Assembly: GCA_007679095.1 (NCBI GenBank)
Contig: VEFU01000025.1
Span: forward strand, 1-47,594
DNA from: Paenibacillus bovis
GTDB lineage: Bacteria; Bacillota; Bacilli; Bacillales; Bacillaceae_C
Direction of reading: 5' to 3'
Length of the DNA stretch: 47,594 nucleotides
Position numbers and translations under genes: made by a program. The notes beneath the pieces were generated by a model. It was given only the letters and a program-made list of their open reading frames with translations. It was not told where the DNA came from and searched no databases. This document shows, one piece after another, positions 40,868 to 47,594 of this stretch (positions are counted from its first letter, which is position 1; each line of letters begins with the position of its first letter).

Positions 40868-41602
40868 CTATCTCTTATTTAAAATGTAAATCGCTCCGCC
40901 GTATCCTAACAAACACCAAATAAATAAATTGATATAATTTCCGATATCTGCTGTAAAAGTCGAGCTTGCTAACGATGCGCGCATAATTTCTGCCATAGAG
41001 TAAATTGGTAATACCTCGTGCAGTATTTGCAGCCATTCCGGAAGGCGCTCCATTGGAAAATTTATCGGTGAAAACATGAGTGCGCCAAAAACGGTCACTT
41101 GTGAGACTGCTAAGGAGGCTACCGGTGATAAAAGATAGGAAAATCCGTACCCAACCCCTATTGAAGTTAATGCAATCATGAGTAAAGCCGGCACTACTGT
41201 CCATGAAACATCGTAGCCTGGGTTAAACATAAATTGGGCAACAATCGATGAAACAATAATGCCAGGAATCGTAATTAATAACCATATTGTAGTATCGGCT
41301 CCAAGTATTACAGAACGATTGACCGACCAAGTCTTTATATACTCCATATATCCATCTGCTTTAGCTGTACCAATTTGTTGTGGCAAAATCACTAAACCAG
41401 TAAAGACTAAAATTAAAGTTGGTGCTCCAGTAGCCAAATAAAGAATGCTACTTTTACTAGGATCTGGAATTAAATAAGTAAAGCCAATCACAATTCCGAT
41501 CGCAATTAAAATTTGAATAAGAACCATAAATACTAAAAACCCGCCATTCCGAAGTAACTGCATTTGGAAAACGTATTTATAATGGCTTACCATATTATTC
41601 AT
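40868..41602 (-). CDS. ABC-2 type exporter permease
   Basis: 244 residues with six membrane segments, an ABC-2 permease: FVMLIQILIAIGIVIGFTYLI (about 24-44), PTLILVFTGLVILPQQIGTA, ITIPGIIVSSIVAQ, LLMIALTSIGVGYGFSYLL, LAVSQVTVFGALMFSPINFPMERLP (the typical late loop of this family) and a last helix near 218-240. It overlaps the ATPase gene by 4 bases (ATGA), so the two are coupled. Likely exports a hydrophobic or antibiotic molecule with the ATPase; the direction is inferred from the family. Confidence 0.88.
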   Translation of the reverse strand: MNNMVSHYKYVFQMQLLRNGGFLVFMVLIQILIAIGIVIGFTYLIPDPSKSSILYLATGAPTLILVFTGLVILPQQIGTAKADGYMEYIKTWSVNRSVILGADTTIWLLITIPGIIVSSIVAQFMFNPGYDVSWTVVPALLMIALTSIGVGYGFSYLLSPVASLAVSQVTVFGALMFSPINFPMERLPEWLQILHEVLPIYSMAEIMRASLASSTFTADIGNYINLFIWCLLGYGGAIYILNKR

Positions 41603-42534
41603 CCCATTCCCACCTTCCCAGAAGTCAGTTCAATGTATACATCCTCAATGGTGGAAGGAGACAAGGAGTAATCCATGACAAATCCTTTTTCAACTCTGTC
41701 TTTTACCCAATCTATAGTAGAAGATACTTGCTCCTGATCAATCGTCATTATGATCCGAGCCCCTTTACGATTGGAGGAAATCGTCCATGTAGGCATATCA
41801 ATTTCATCAAAGTCCTTCAGTAAGTTCATCTCGAGTCGCATTTGATCATGTACCTTACTTTTCACTTCGGAAGGTGTCCCCTGAGTAAGAAGTCTTCCTT
41901 TGTGTAAGATAGCCACTCGGTCCACTGCCTTCTCTGCCTCCACGACATTATGCGTAACTAAAATAACGGAAGTTCCGTCATTTGTCAGCTTACGTATGAC
42001 CTGCCATAGGTAGCGCCTGCGAACCGGGTCTACATCGTTTGTCGGTTCGTCCAGTATGACCAACTTACCGGGAGCAACAACGGCCATGCAAAAAGCCGTC
42101 AATCTGCGGGCACCACCTGAAAGTTTTTCCCCTTCCACATTCGCCCATTCTTCCATATTCAACTCCTCAAACAGCATATCCACTCGTTTTGGATTGAACT
42201 TTTTCCCGGCCCGCATTTTTCCCATTAACGTAACTGCTTGCTTAGGAGTAAGTAAGCCTAGGGGAACCTGCGACTGCGGTTGGACGGAACAAATCGATCT
42301 CGCTCGTGCAGGAGATTGGATGATGGATTCGCCAAGTAAGTTTATAGTTCCAGAATCAGGTGTTATTAGCCCTAAAATTTGGTTGACCAAAGTGGTTTTT
42401 CCAGCACCATTTTGCCCTAAGAGCCCAAATATCTCCCCTTCTTTAATACTAAATGTTAAATTGTCGTTCGCCACTTTGACAGATTTCCCTCGGCCAGCAA
42501 AGCGCTTTGTTAACCCTTCCACTTCCAGAATCAT
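41599..42534 (-). CDS. ABC exporter ATPase
   Basis: 311 residues. Walker A GLLGQNGAGKTTLVNQ (about 36-51), Q-loop SVQPQSQVPLG, signature LSGGARRLTAFCMAVV (about 138), Walker B KLVILDEPTNDVDPV and H-loop VTHNVVEAEK are intact. The signature LSGGA is non-canonical at the fifth position. The C-terminal 80 residues (after about 225) carry the extra domain of drug-exporter ATPases. Its start overlaps the stop of the merR-like gene (TAATG), so regulator and transporter are one operon. Confidence 0.93.
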   Translation of the reverse strand: MILEVEGLTKRFAGRGKSVKVANDNLTFSIKEGEIFGLLGQNGAGKTTLVNQILGLITPDSGTINLLGESIIQSPARARSICSVQPQSQVPLGLLTPKQAVTLMGKMRAGKKFNPKRVDMLFEELNMEEWANVEGEKLSGGARRLTAFCMAVVAPGKLVILDEPTNDVDPVRRRYLWQVIRKLTNDGTSVILVTHNVVEAEKAVDRVAILHKGRLLTQGTPSEVKSKVHDQMRLEMNLLKDFDEIDMPTWTISSNRKGARIIMTIDQEQVSSTIDWVKDRVEKGFVMDYSLSPSTIEDVYIELTSGKVGMG

Positions 42535-43298
42535 TATGTCCCCTCCTTTTCTGTTTGATAACTTAGTAGTTCACTATTTTCCATTTCAGACGCTACTTTT
42601 TCAATAAAATTAATTATTTCTTTATCCATTGGGTAAAAGACGATACCTTCTTTTAAATTTTGTAGCGATTCCCACAAATTTCGAAGCAATGTTTTGTCTC
42701 CCCCAAACATTTTCTCTGCTTGGTTCATCCACTGTTCCACTAGTTTTTGTGCAAATTCAGATGCTGGATCTGCATCGAGATTACTTCTAATTTCACTAAT
42801 AACGCGTCCCCATTCCCTGGAATCTTCCTCCGTTATTTGTTCGTTCATCTTCAAAATTTTTTTCATATCTTCTTCTGTTAAAAACTCATTATATTGTTGA
42901 AAAATTTCTTCTGGATTTTGTTGAAACAATTGTATCGTCATAAAAATAATCGACCAATTGACTTGCCCCTCCATTTCAATGGAATACGATACACCTCGAA
43001 GTGCCTGTTCTAACATTTTCAATCGTTCCTGCTCTCGTCTAACCATCTCTAATTGTTGTTCTATTGCTTGTTGCCAAGTCGAAGTTGATTTTTCTAAAAT
43101 GTCTTTAATTTGTTCCAGCGAAAATCCCATATATTTCAATGCTAAAACTCGCTCTAATCGCATCACATCATCTTCATCATAAAGACGATGCCCGCCACTT
43201 GTTTTGGATGAAGGTTTTACCAAACCAATCTCATCATAATAATCTAACGTTCTTACTGTTACTCCAGTATTCTTCGATAGCTTACCAATCGTATACAT
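42534..43298 (-). CDS. MerR-family regulator with TipAS-like domain
   Basis: 254 residues from ATG at 43298, behind GGAGGAGG; an upstream frame to 43337 is not needed. The MerR domain (1-75) starts MYTIGKLSKNTGVTVRTLDY and has YDEIGLVKPS and the usual LKYMGFSLEQIKDIL; residues 76-105 are the coiled-coil dimer helix. The rest (about 120-250, EEDMKKILKMNEQITEEDSR...) resembles the TipAS antibiotic-binding module. It probably senses a drug and activates the ABC pair it leads. The promoter has the 19-bp spacer of MerR-type control. Confidence 0.88.
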   Translation of the reverse strand: MYTIGKLSKNTGVTVRTLDYYDEIGLVKPSSKTSGGHRLYDEDDVMRLERVLALKYMGFSLEQIKDILEKSTSTWQQAIEQQLEMVRREQERLKMLEQALRGVSYSIEMEGQVNWSIIFMTIQLFQQNPEEIFQQYNEFLTEEDMKKILKMNEQITEEDSREWGRVISEIRSNLDADPASEFAQKLVEQWMNQAEKMFGGDKTLLRNLWESLQNLKEGIVFYPMDKEIINFIEKVASEMENSELLSYQTEKEGT

Positions 43299-43322
43299 CG
43301 TGTACCTCCTCCTCTCTCCTCC

Positions 43323-43353
43323 AGTATAAAACAACACGTTACGTGTGATTCAA
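43323..43353 (-). promoter_or_regulatory. MerR-type promoter with operator dyad in a 19-bp spacer
   Basis: On the minus strand TTGAAT (43348-43353) and TATACT (43323-43328) are 19 bases apart, two too many for ordinary promoters but normal for MerR-activated ones. The spacer holds a perfect palindrome, ACACGT-T-ACGTGT at 43334-43346, the expected MerR operator. It lies 25 bases before the regulator start, so the operon is probably autoregulated. Confidence 0.78.
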
Positions 43354-43398
43354 GAGTTAAATACAAAATTTACAGAAATTATTTAAAAATAAAAAAAA

Positions 43399-43425
43399 GG
43401 GACGTGGGGTCAGGAACCTTGTCCC
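43399..43425. repeat. 27-bp GGGAC...GTCCC element
   Basis: A full copy (GGGACGTGGGGTCAGGAACC then TTGTCCC) in the gap between the MerR promoter and the VOC gene's terminator. Confidence 0.85.
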
Positions 43426-43462
43426 ACACAACGAGACAAATTCAACCGAGAAGATAAATGTT

Positions 43463-43502
43463 AAAAACCGTACTTAGCTGTCTAAGGCTAGTACGGTTTT
43501 TC
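43463..43502 (-). terminator. Terminator of the VOC gene
   Basis: AAAACCGTACT / AGTACGGTTTT arms (11 bp) plus TAGC/GCTA extension, loop about 10 bases; both sides have A/T runs. Confidence 0.82.
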
Positions 43503-43524
43503 CTTTTTTTTCTACAAGAATCTA

Positions 43525-43887
43525 TTATAGTTGTCTACCAATCTCCCAATGATGGCCAAACGGATCGACGAGTCTTCCTACACGCCAGCCATGACTTTCA
43601 TTCACCGGTACCACTTCTGTTGCTCCGGCTTTAAGCGCTTGGTCAAATAATGAATCGGGATCAGATACCGTCATAATCATTCGAGCAGGAGTATTACTTT
43701 CCGGATCTTCTTGTATCCAAAATTCTGCACCACCAACTTTTACATGTGCGATGATTAATGTTCCATTATCATCTAGACGATAAATTTCCTCTACATGAAA
43801 TGCTTTTTTATAAAATTGCAATGCTTCCGCTCCATTACTTACAGATAGCCAAGGAGCTAGTTTTATATCATTTTGTTGTGAGCTCAC
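43525..43887 (-). CDS. VOC/PhnB-like glyoxalase-fold protein
   Basis: 120 residues; GTG at 43887 is 8 bases after GGAGG. Single VOC domain with the PhnB layout: LAPWLSVSNGAEALQFYKKAF, TLIIAHVKVGGAEFWIQEDP, MIMTVSDPDSLFDQALKAGA and VGRLVDPFGHHWEIGRQL, with the Asp-Pro-Phe-Gly-His-x-W block at the end. Catalysis and substrate unknown. Single gene with a terminator. Confidence 0.88.
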   Translation of the reverse strand: MSSQQNDIKLAPWLSVSNGAEALQFYKKAFHVEEIYRLDDNGTLIIAHVKVGGAEFWIQEDPESNTPARMIMTVSDPDSLFDQALKAGATEVVPVNESHGWRVGRLVDPFGHHWEIGRQL

Positions 43888-44007
43888 TATTAATACCTCC
43901 TAACATAGTTGTTTTTTTAACCACAGGCATACTTTTTGTTTTCCTGTTCACCTTGTTACTATAATAAAGTGAAACAGATTTTTTTTCATAGAAAGGAATA
44001 ATGATGC

Positions 44008-45009
44008 ATGTCTAATATAAATATACCAGTTTCGGTATTAAATCTCACCCCTATTCGTCAAGGACAAGGCCCAAAAGAAGCGATTGATGCCATGGTCGAT
44101 TTGGCGCAAGCGACGGAACAGATGGGCTACACTCGCTATTGGATTGCAGAACACCATAACACTTCTACACTTGTAAGTTCAGCTACATCGATTCTCATTA
44201 AGCATACGTTAGAACATACAGAAAAAATTCGTGTCGGTTCCGGCGGAGTCATGTTGCCAAATCATGCACCATTAGTAGTCGCAGAGCAATTTGGAACAAT
44301 GGCAACCATTTATCCGGATCGTTTAGATCTCGGACTTGGCCGTGCACCAGGAACCGATATGTTAACCGCAAGTGCGCTAAGACGTTCAAAGCATGACACA
44401 GTATATACATTCCCAGAAGATGTAAAAGCATTACTTACCTATTTTGGACCTGAGGAAAAGCAAGGCTATGTAAAAGCGTATCCTGGTGTTGGAACGAATA
44501 TCCCGATTTATATTTTAGGTTCTTCCACAGATTCAGCTCATTTAGCAGCGAAAATGGGATTACCTTACGTTTTTGCATCTCATTTTGCACCGCGATGGAT
44601 GGAAGAAGCGATTAACATTTACCGAGCTGAATTCCAACCATCTGAGTACTTAGATAAGCCTTATATGATGGTTTGTCTCAATGTAATCGCTGCGGAAACA
44701 GATGAAGAAGCAGAATTTGAATCCACAACAATGCAACAATTTTTCTTAAATGTTGTTAGAGGATCACAGATGAAACTAAGCCCACCTGTGGAAAGCATGG
44801 ATGATATTTGGAATGAGCAAGAAGCATTAGTCGCATCCAACATGAGCAGTGTCACATTCATGGGTAGCAAAGCATCGATTCGCCAACAGCTACAAGAGTT
44901 CCAAAATAAATACAACGTGGACGAAATCATGGCAGTCAGCTATATATTCGACCCTGCCAAACAAAAACGCTCCTACGAAATCCTGAAAGAAGTGGTAGAT
45001 GAAGGCTGA
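44008..45009 (+). CDS. LLM class flavin-dependent oxidoreductase
   Basis: 333 residues, luciferase-like monooxygenase fold (TIM barrel binding reduced FMN). The family block [11 protein letters not shown] (about 43-53, here [14 protein letters not shown]), [22 protein letters not shown] and [16 protein letters not shown] are present, with [27 protein letters not shown] later. It belongs to the YvbT/YhbW/YddN group of Bacillales monooxygenases. Substrate unknown. ATG after AAAGGA at a long 10 bases. A cluster of 27-bp repeats follows. Confidence 0.9.
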   Translation: MSNINIPVSVLNLTPIRQGQGPKEAIDAMVDLAQATEQMGYTRYWIAEHHNTSTLVSSATSILIKHTLEHTEKIRVGSGGVMLPNHAPLVVAEQFGTMATIYPDRLDLGLGRAPGTDMLTASALRRSKHDTVYTFPEDVKALLTYFGPEEKQGYVKAYPGVGTNIPIYILGSSTDSAHLAAKMGLPYVFASHFAPRWMEEAINIYRAEFQPSEYLDKPYMMVCLNVIAAETDEEAEFESTTMQQFFLNVVRGSQMKLSPPVESMDDIWNEQEALVASNMSSVTFMGSKASIRQQLQEFQNKYNVDEIMAVSYIFDPAKQKRSYEILKEVVDEG

Positions 45010-45012
45010 GGT

Positions 45013-45116
45013 GGGACGTGGGGTCAGGAACGTTGACCCACTTTGGAGCTGGGACACGGGGTCAGGAACCTTGACCCGTTTTGGGTCATGGGACGCGGGG
45101 TCAGGTTCACTGTCCC
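45013..45116. repeat. Cluster of three 27-bp elements
   Basis: Copies at 45013-45039, 45051-45077 and 45090-45116, all in one orientation, the first two ending GACCC rather than GTCCC. They directly follow the LLM gene and may serve as its end; the T run after 45116 supports a hairpin terminator. Confidence 0.85.
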
Positions 45117-45199
45117 TTTTTTTCCCGAGACACGAAGTTGTTCAAAACATTATCTCATTTCTACCATGCGTCCTGCTATAATCCTGTTAGGAGGTGTGA

Positions 45200-46129
45200 A
45201 TGGTGGTAAAAAGATATAAAAACTTTGATGATATACCGGATAAAAAGACATTTAAAGATATGCTACGCTGGTCGAAAGAAAGAAGGAAAAAGAAAAAGGA
45301 TTTATCCGTTCAGATTCCCTATTGCGATAAAGTAGATGTGGAGAGTCTTCATGCAAATCATTCAAAAACCTCCATTACTTGGATTGGTCATTCTACCTTT
45401 TTCATCCAAATGAATGGATTAAATATCATTACAGACCCGGTATGGGCAACATATATGGGTTTTCAGAAGCGTTTAACAAAGCCCGGAATTGCTATAAAAG
45501 AACTCCCGGAAATTGATATTGTCGTCATTTCACACGGACATTATGATCACTTAGATTTTCCTTCTATCCGAAAATTGAAAGGGGATCCTACCTATTACAT
45601 CCCTTATGGTTTGAAATCTGCTTTTACACGGAGAGGCTATAAAAAAGTAGTAGAAGCTAATTGGTGGGATGATTTCCAGTTAGAATCAGAACATATGAAA
45701 CTATTATTTGTTCCAGCTCAACATTGGACTAGACGGACGTTGAATGATTGGAACACGTCGCATTGGGGTGGCTGGATTTTCGAGAATAGTAGAAATGGTG
45801 AAACTGTTTATTTTGTTGGCGATACTGGCTATTTTAGTGGTTTCAAAGAAATCGCAAACCGCTATTCTATCGATATCGTTCTCATGCCAATTGGCGCGTA
45901 TGAACCGGAATGGTTTATGGCTCCATCCCATATTAATCCAGAAGATGCGATCAAAGCATTTTTAGAGCTGAATGGAAATGTTTTTATACCAATGCATTAC
46001 GGCGCCTACCGCCTAGCCGACGATACAGGACCAGAAGCATTAGAAAGATTCAATAAAGAATGGGAACGTCTATCTCTTCCAGAAGAACAACGAAAAGTAC
46101 TGAAGATTGGCGAAACGTATTGGCTTTAA
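45200..46129 (+). CDS. Metallo-beta-lactamase-fold hydrolase (NAPE-PLD-like)
   Basis: 309 residues; ATG after AGGAGG. Metal site SHGHYDHLD (about 112-120) with upstream TWIGHSTFFIQMNGLNIITDPVWA and later WGGWIFEN, VYFVGDTGY, PIGAYEP and PMHYGAYR is the NAPE-PLD/UlaG-like arrangement of MBL-fold proteins. The N-terminal 40 residues are basic (KERRKKKKD). The substrate, probably a phosphodiester, is unknown. Single gene with opposed 27-bp elements at its 3' end. Confidence 0.9.
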   Translation: MVVKRYKNFDDIPDKKTFKDMLRWSKERRKKKKDLSVQIPYCDKVDVESLHANHSKTSITWIGHSTFFIQMNGLNIITDPVWATYMGFQKRLTKPGIAIKELPEIDIVVISHGHYDHLDFPSIRKLKGDPTYYIPYGLKSAFTRRGYKKVVEANWWDDFQLESEHMKLLFVPAQHWTRRTLNDWNTSHWGGWIFENSRNGETVYFVGDTGYFSGFKEIANRYSIDIVLMPIGAYEPEWFMAPSHINPEDAIKAFLELNGNVFIPMHYGAYRLADDTGPEALERFNKEWERLSLPEEQRKVLKIGETYWL

Positions 46130-46142
46130 GGGAGGGACGGGT

Positions 46143-46209
46143 GGGACGCGGGGTCAGGAACATTGTCCCACTAGTGAAATTAGGGACGAGGTTCCTGACC
46201 CTATGTCCC
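46143..46209. repeat. Opposed pair of 27-bp elements
   Basis: Copies 46143-46169 and 46183-46209 in opposite orientation can form a long hairpin with a 13-base loop between the convergent MBL and ynfA-like genes; the right copy touches the stop codon at 46210. Confidence 0.85.
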
Positions 46210-46536
46210 TTAAGTTCTAGATGGAAGTAGTATGACTGCAACTCCAACTAAACAAATAGCAGCACCGAGCCAGTCATAGAGGTCCGGTGTTTTCCTATCT
46301 ACTCCCCAACCCCACAAGACAGAAAGTACAATAAACACACCTCCATATGCAGCGTATACTCTTCCGAAGGTCGGAAATGCTTGAAAGGTAGCGACAACAC
46401 CATACAAGATTAAAGCCATTCCACCGAAAAAACCCCAATAAAAAGACTTACCCTCTCTTAACCATAGCCAAATTAAATACCCGCCACCTATTTCAGCAAG
46501 CCCAGCTAATAAAAATAATGCAACTGAATAAAACAT
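46210..46536 (-). CDS. ynfA: YnfA/UPF0060 family membrane protein
   Basis: 108 residues with four membrane helices from ATG at 46536 (AAAGGTG at 7 bases); the longer frame to 46584 lacks a site. [22 protein letters not shown] and [43 protein letters not shown] are typical YnfA blocks, as is [23 protein letters not shown]. Related to the SMR drug-transporter fold; function unproven. It may be read after the cupin gene, 77 bases upstream. Confidence 0.92.
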   Translation of the reverse strand: MFYSVALFLLAGLAEIGGGYLIWLWLREGKSFYWGFFGGMALILYGVVATFQAFPTFGRVYAAYGGVFIVLSVLWGWGVDRKTPDLYDWLGAAICLVGVAVILLPSRT

Positions 46537-46613
46537 GATATACACACCTTTATAGACTTTTTTATATAGGGTATTATAGCGCATGTTGAGAGAAATTTTC
46601 GGTTTTACGACTA

Positions 46614-46979
46614 TTATATAGTGCGACTGCTAGAGGTCATAAATGTCGCTGGACTTAATTGCTCACTTTCTATAACAATCGCAGTCAATCCTGTATCTGT
46701 TTTTGTTTCATGCCATTCACCTTTCTCCCAATACACCGCATCTCCTTCCTTAACCTTCACATATTCTTTGTTCGTGCCACAAACCTCCCCTTCCCCATTT
46801 ACAACTAATAGAAGCTGAGGCACTACCGCCTGATGGTAACCAACAATTCCATTTTCTTCTAAAAACAAACATCCAATACGGGCTTCCTGCTCCGTTTGAA
46901 TAATACGAGACATGACAAAATCTGAATCAAATTTTGTAATTTTCTTGCCTGTTTCTTGAGTGAAAGTATATATTTCCAT
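46614..46979 (-). CDS. Small cupin-domain protein
   Basis: 121 residues; ATG six bases after GGAGG. Single cupin: [43 protein letters not shown] (about 51-93), with the usual G(X)5HXH first motif reduced (GYHQAVVPQ) and the second motif G-D-A-V-Y-W then GEWHE. The N-terminus ([20 protein letters not shown]) is typical of small Bacillus cupins. No known substrate; a binding or isomerase role is possible. Confidence 0.85.
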   Translation of the reverse strand: MEIYTFTQETGKKITKFDSDFVMSRIIQTEQEARIGCLFLEENGIVGYHQAVVPQLLLVVNGEGEVCGTNKEYVKVKEGDAVYWEKGEWHETKTDTGLTAIVIESEQLSPATFMTSSSRTI

Positions 46980-47089
46980 GGTCTACCTCCAGGTAAGTGG
47001 TTAAAGTTCTGTATGATAGAATTCTATATTGAATAAAATATTACCTTTCTTTCGGGTAAGGTTAGGAGATTCTACCTATTGAAGTGAAA

Positions 47090-47141
47090 GAAGTATTTAC
47101 TCTGCTCTGTGATTAGAGCAGGAGGAATTACTTCTTTTTTT
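47090..47141 (+). terminator. Long hairpin with T tail; possible end of a small RNA
   Basis: GAAGTA / TACTTC outer arms and CTCTGCTCT / AGAGCAGGAG inner arms with a 6-base loop, then seven T. No plus-strand gene precedes it for 900 bases, but TTAAAG...TATATT at about 47003-47032 may be a promoter. Together they could define a small RNA of about 100 bases. Confidence 0.4.
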
Positions 47142-47170
47142 ATGTGTGGGGTTACTGATTATGCATTTGG

Positions 47171-47594
47171 TTCGTGACCTTTGGGTGTGTAAATTGATTG
47201 GAGTTGGGAACGATGGAGTATGTTACGTTACCTCTTGAGTGAAAAATTGATGGAGTGGGCATGTTGGGGCTTCCTGCGTGACCACTTGATAGAAAAACTG
47301 AAGGAGCTGGGCACATTGGAGGTTCTTGCGTGACCACTTGAGTGAAAAACTGATGGAGGCGGGCATGTTGGGGCTTCCTGCGTGTCCGCTTGATAGAAAA
47401 ATGGATGAAGCTGGGCACGATGGAGCTCCTTGCGTGACCGCTTGAACCAAAAATGGATGGAACCGGGCACGATAGAGCTCCTTGCGTGACCGCTTGAACC
47501 AAAAATGGATGGAACCGGGCACGATGGAGCTCCTTGCGTGACCGCTTGAACCAAAAATGGATGGAACCGGGCACGATAGAGCTCCTTGCGTGAC
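47171..47594. repeat. Tandem array of 52-bp units (array C, continues beyond window)
   Basis: Eight or more units on a 51-53-base, mostly 52-base, step (boundaries near 47171, 47224, 47275, 47327, 47379, 47431, 47483, 47535, 47587). The unit TGCGTGACCGCTTGAACC...GGAACCGGGCACGATGGAGC resembles array A in its first 13 bases and its GGGCACGATG tail. Dyads again cross the boundary: GGGCACG...CGTGACC, and in the first boundary GGGAACG...CGTTACC. Antisense reading frames through it of 99-140 codons are repeat artefacts. Confidence 0.9.

Noticed and set aside
47152-47574. Long minus-strand reading frames (99-140 codons) through array C
   Set aside because: They are low-complexity repeats created by the 52-bp units, present in several frames at once, with no ribosome site.

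Overview
The window reads as chromosomal DNA of a low-GC, endospore-forming Firmicute of the family Bacillaceae. The evidence is a complete tapA-sipW-tasA biofilm operon with SinR/SinI, a small acid-soluble spore protein, an RNase J paralogue, strong AGGAGG ribosome sites, frequent TTG/GTG starts and many T-tailed hairpin terminators. The genus cannot be fixed from sequence alone; an Oceanobacillus/Virgibacillus-type relative is a guess. No rRNA, tRNA, CRISPR array or transposase gene was seen.

Layout. 0.1-4.3 kb: matrix-fibre cluster on the minus strand (tapA with two added fibronectin type III domains, sipW, tasA, then a TasA-like protein with an LPxTA sorting signal), divergent from sinR and a 49-codon sinI; exact SinR boxes lie on both sides of the tapA promoter. 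4.3-11.6 kb: pirin, SEC-C protein, AAC(6')-type acetyltransferase followed by a MITE-like element, small membrane proteins, a LysM protein, an RluA-type pseudouridine synthase, and an ATP-sulfurylase-family protein with a changed active-site motif and a C-terminal extension. 11.7-16.8 kb: a decayed region with a TetR remnant abutting another gene's 3' end, a tandem array of 52-bp units, a UvrA-like gene with two in-frame stops and a frameshifted membrane-protein gene. 16.8-25.4 kb: MscS channel, lipoprotein, RtcB, SDR-type protein, RNase J paralogue, a second repeat zone (21-bp then 52-bp units) and an arginase-superfamily protein. 25.5-32.7 kb: YibE/F pair, ankyrin protein, phosphotransferase, VOC proteins, hydrolase, FusB-family EF-G-binding protein and a small HTH gene behind a leader ORF. 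32.9-37.5 kb: persulfide/thiol cluster (rhodanese, CoA-disulfide reductase-rhodanese, CstR, a second rhodanese, membrane thioredoxin) with three copies of a TACCY-N4-GGGTA operator, then a spore SASP. 37.6-47.0 kb: hydrolase, MutS2-like protein without Smr, a MerR/TipA-type regulator with an ABC exporter, VOC, LLM flavoprotein, metallo-beta-lactamase-fold hydrolase, YnfA and a cupin. The right end enters another array of the 52-bp family.

Repeats are the most unusual feature. (i) Three arrays share an exact 52-bp period; in the first and last, each unit boundary carries a 13-nt-spaced dyad whose arms change together (GGTAACG with CGTTACC, GGGCACG with CGTGACC). (ii) Sixteen or more copies of a 27-bp GGGAC...GTCCC element lie only between genes, often in opposed pairs that could form long hairpins. 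Other points to check are the leader ORF with competing RNA pairings at 32.8 kb, the altered ATP sulfurylase, the TapA-FN3 architecture and the CstR operators. All functional calls rest on motif recognition by eye; no database search was run.
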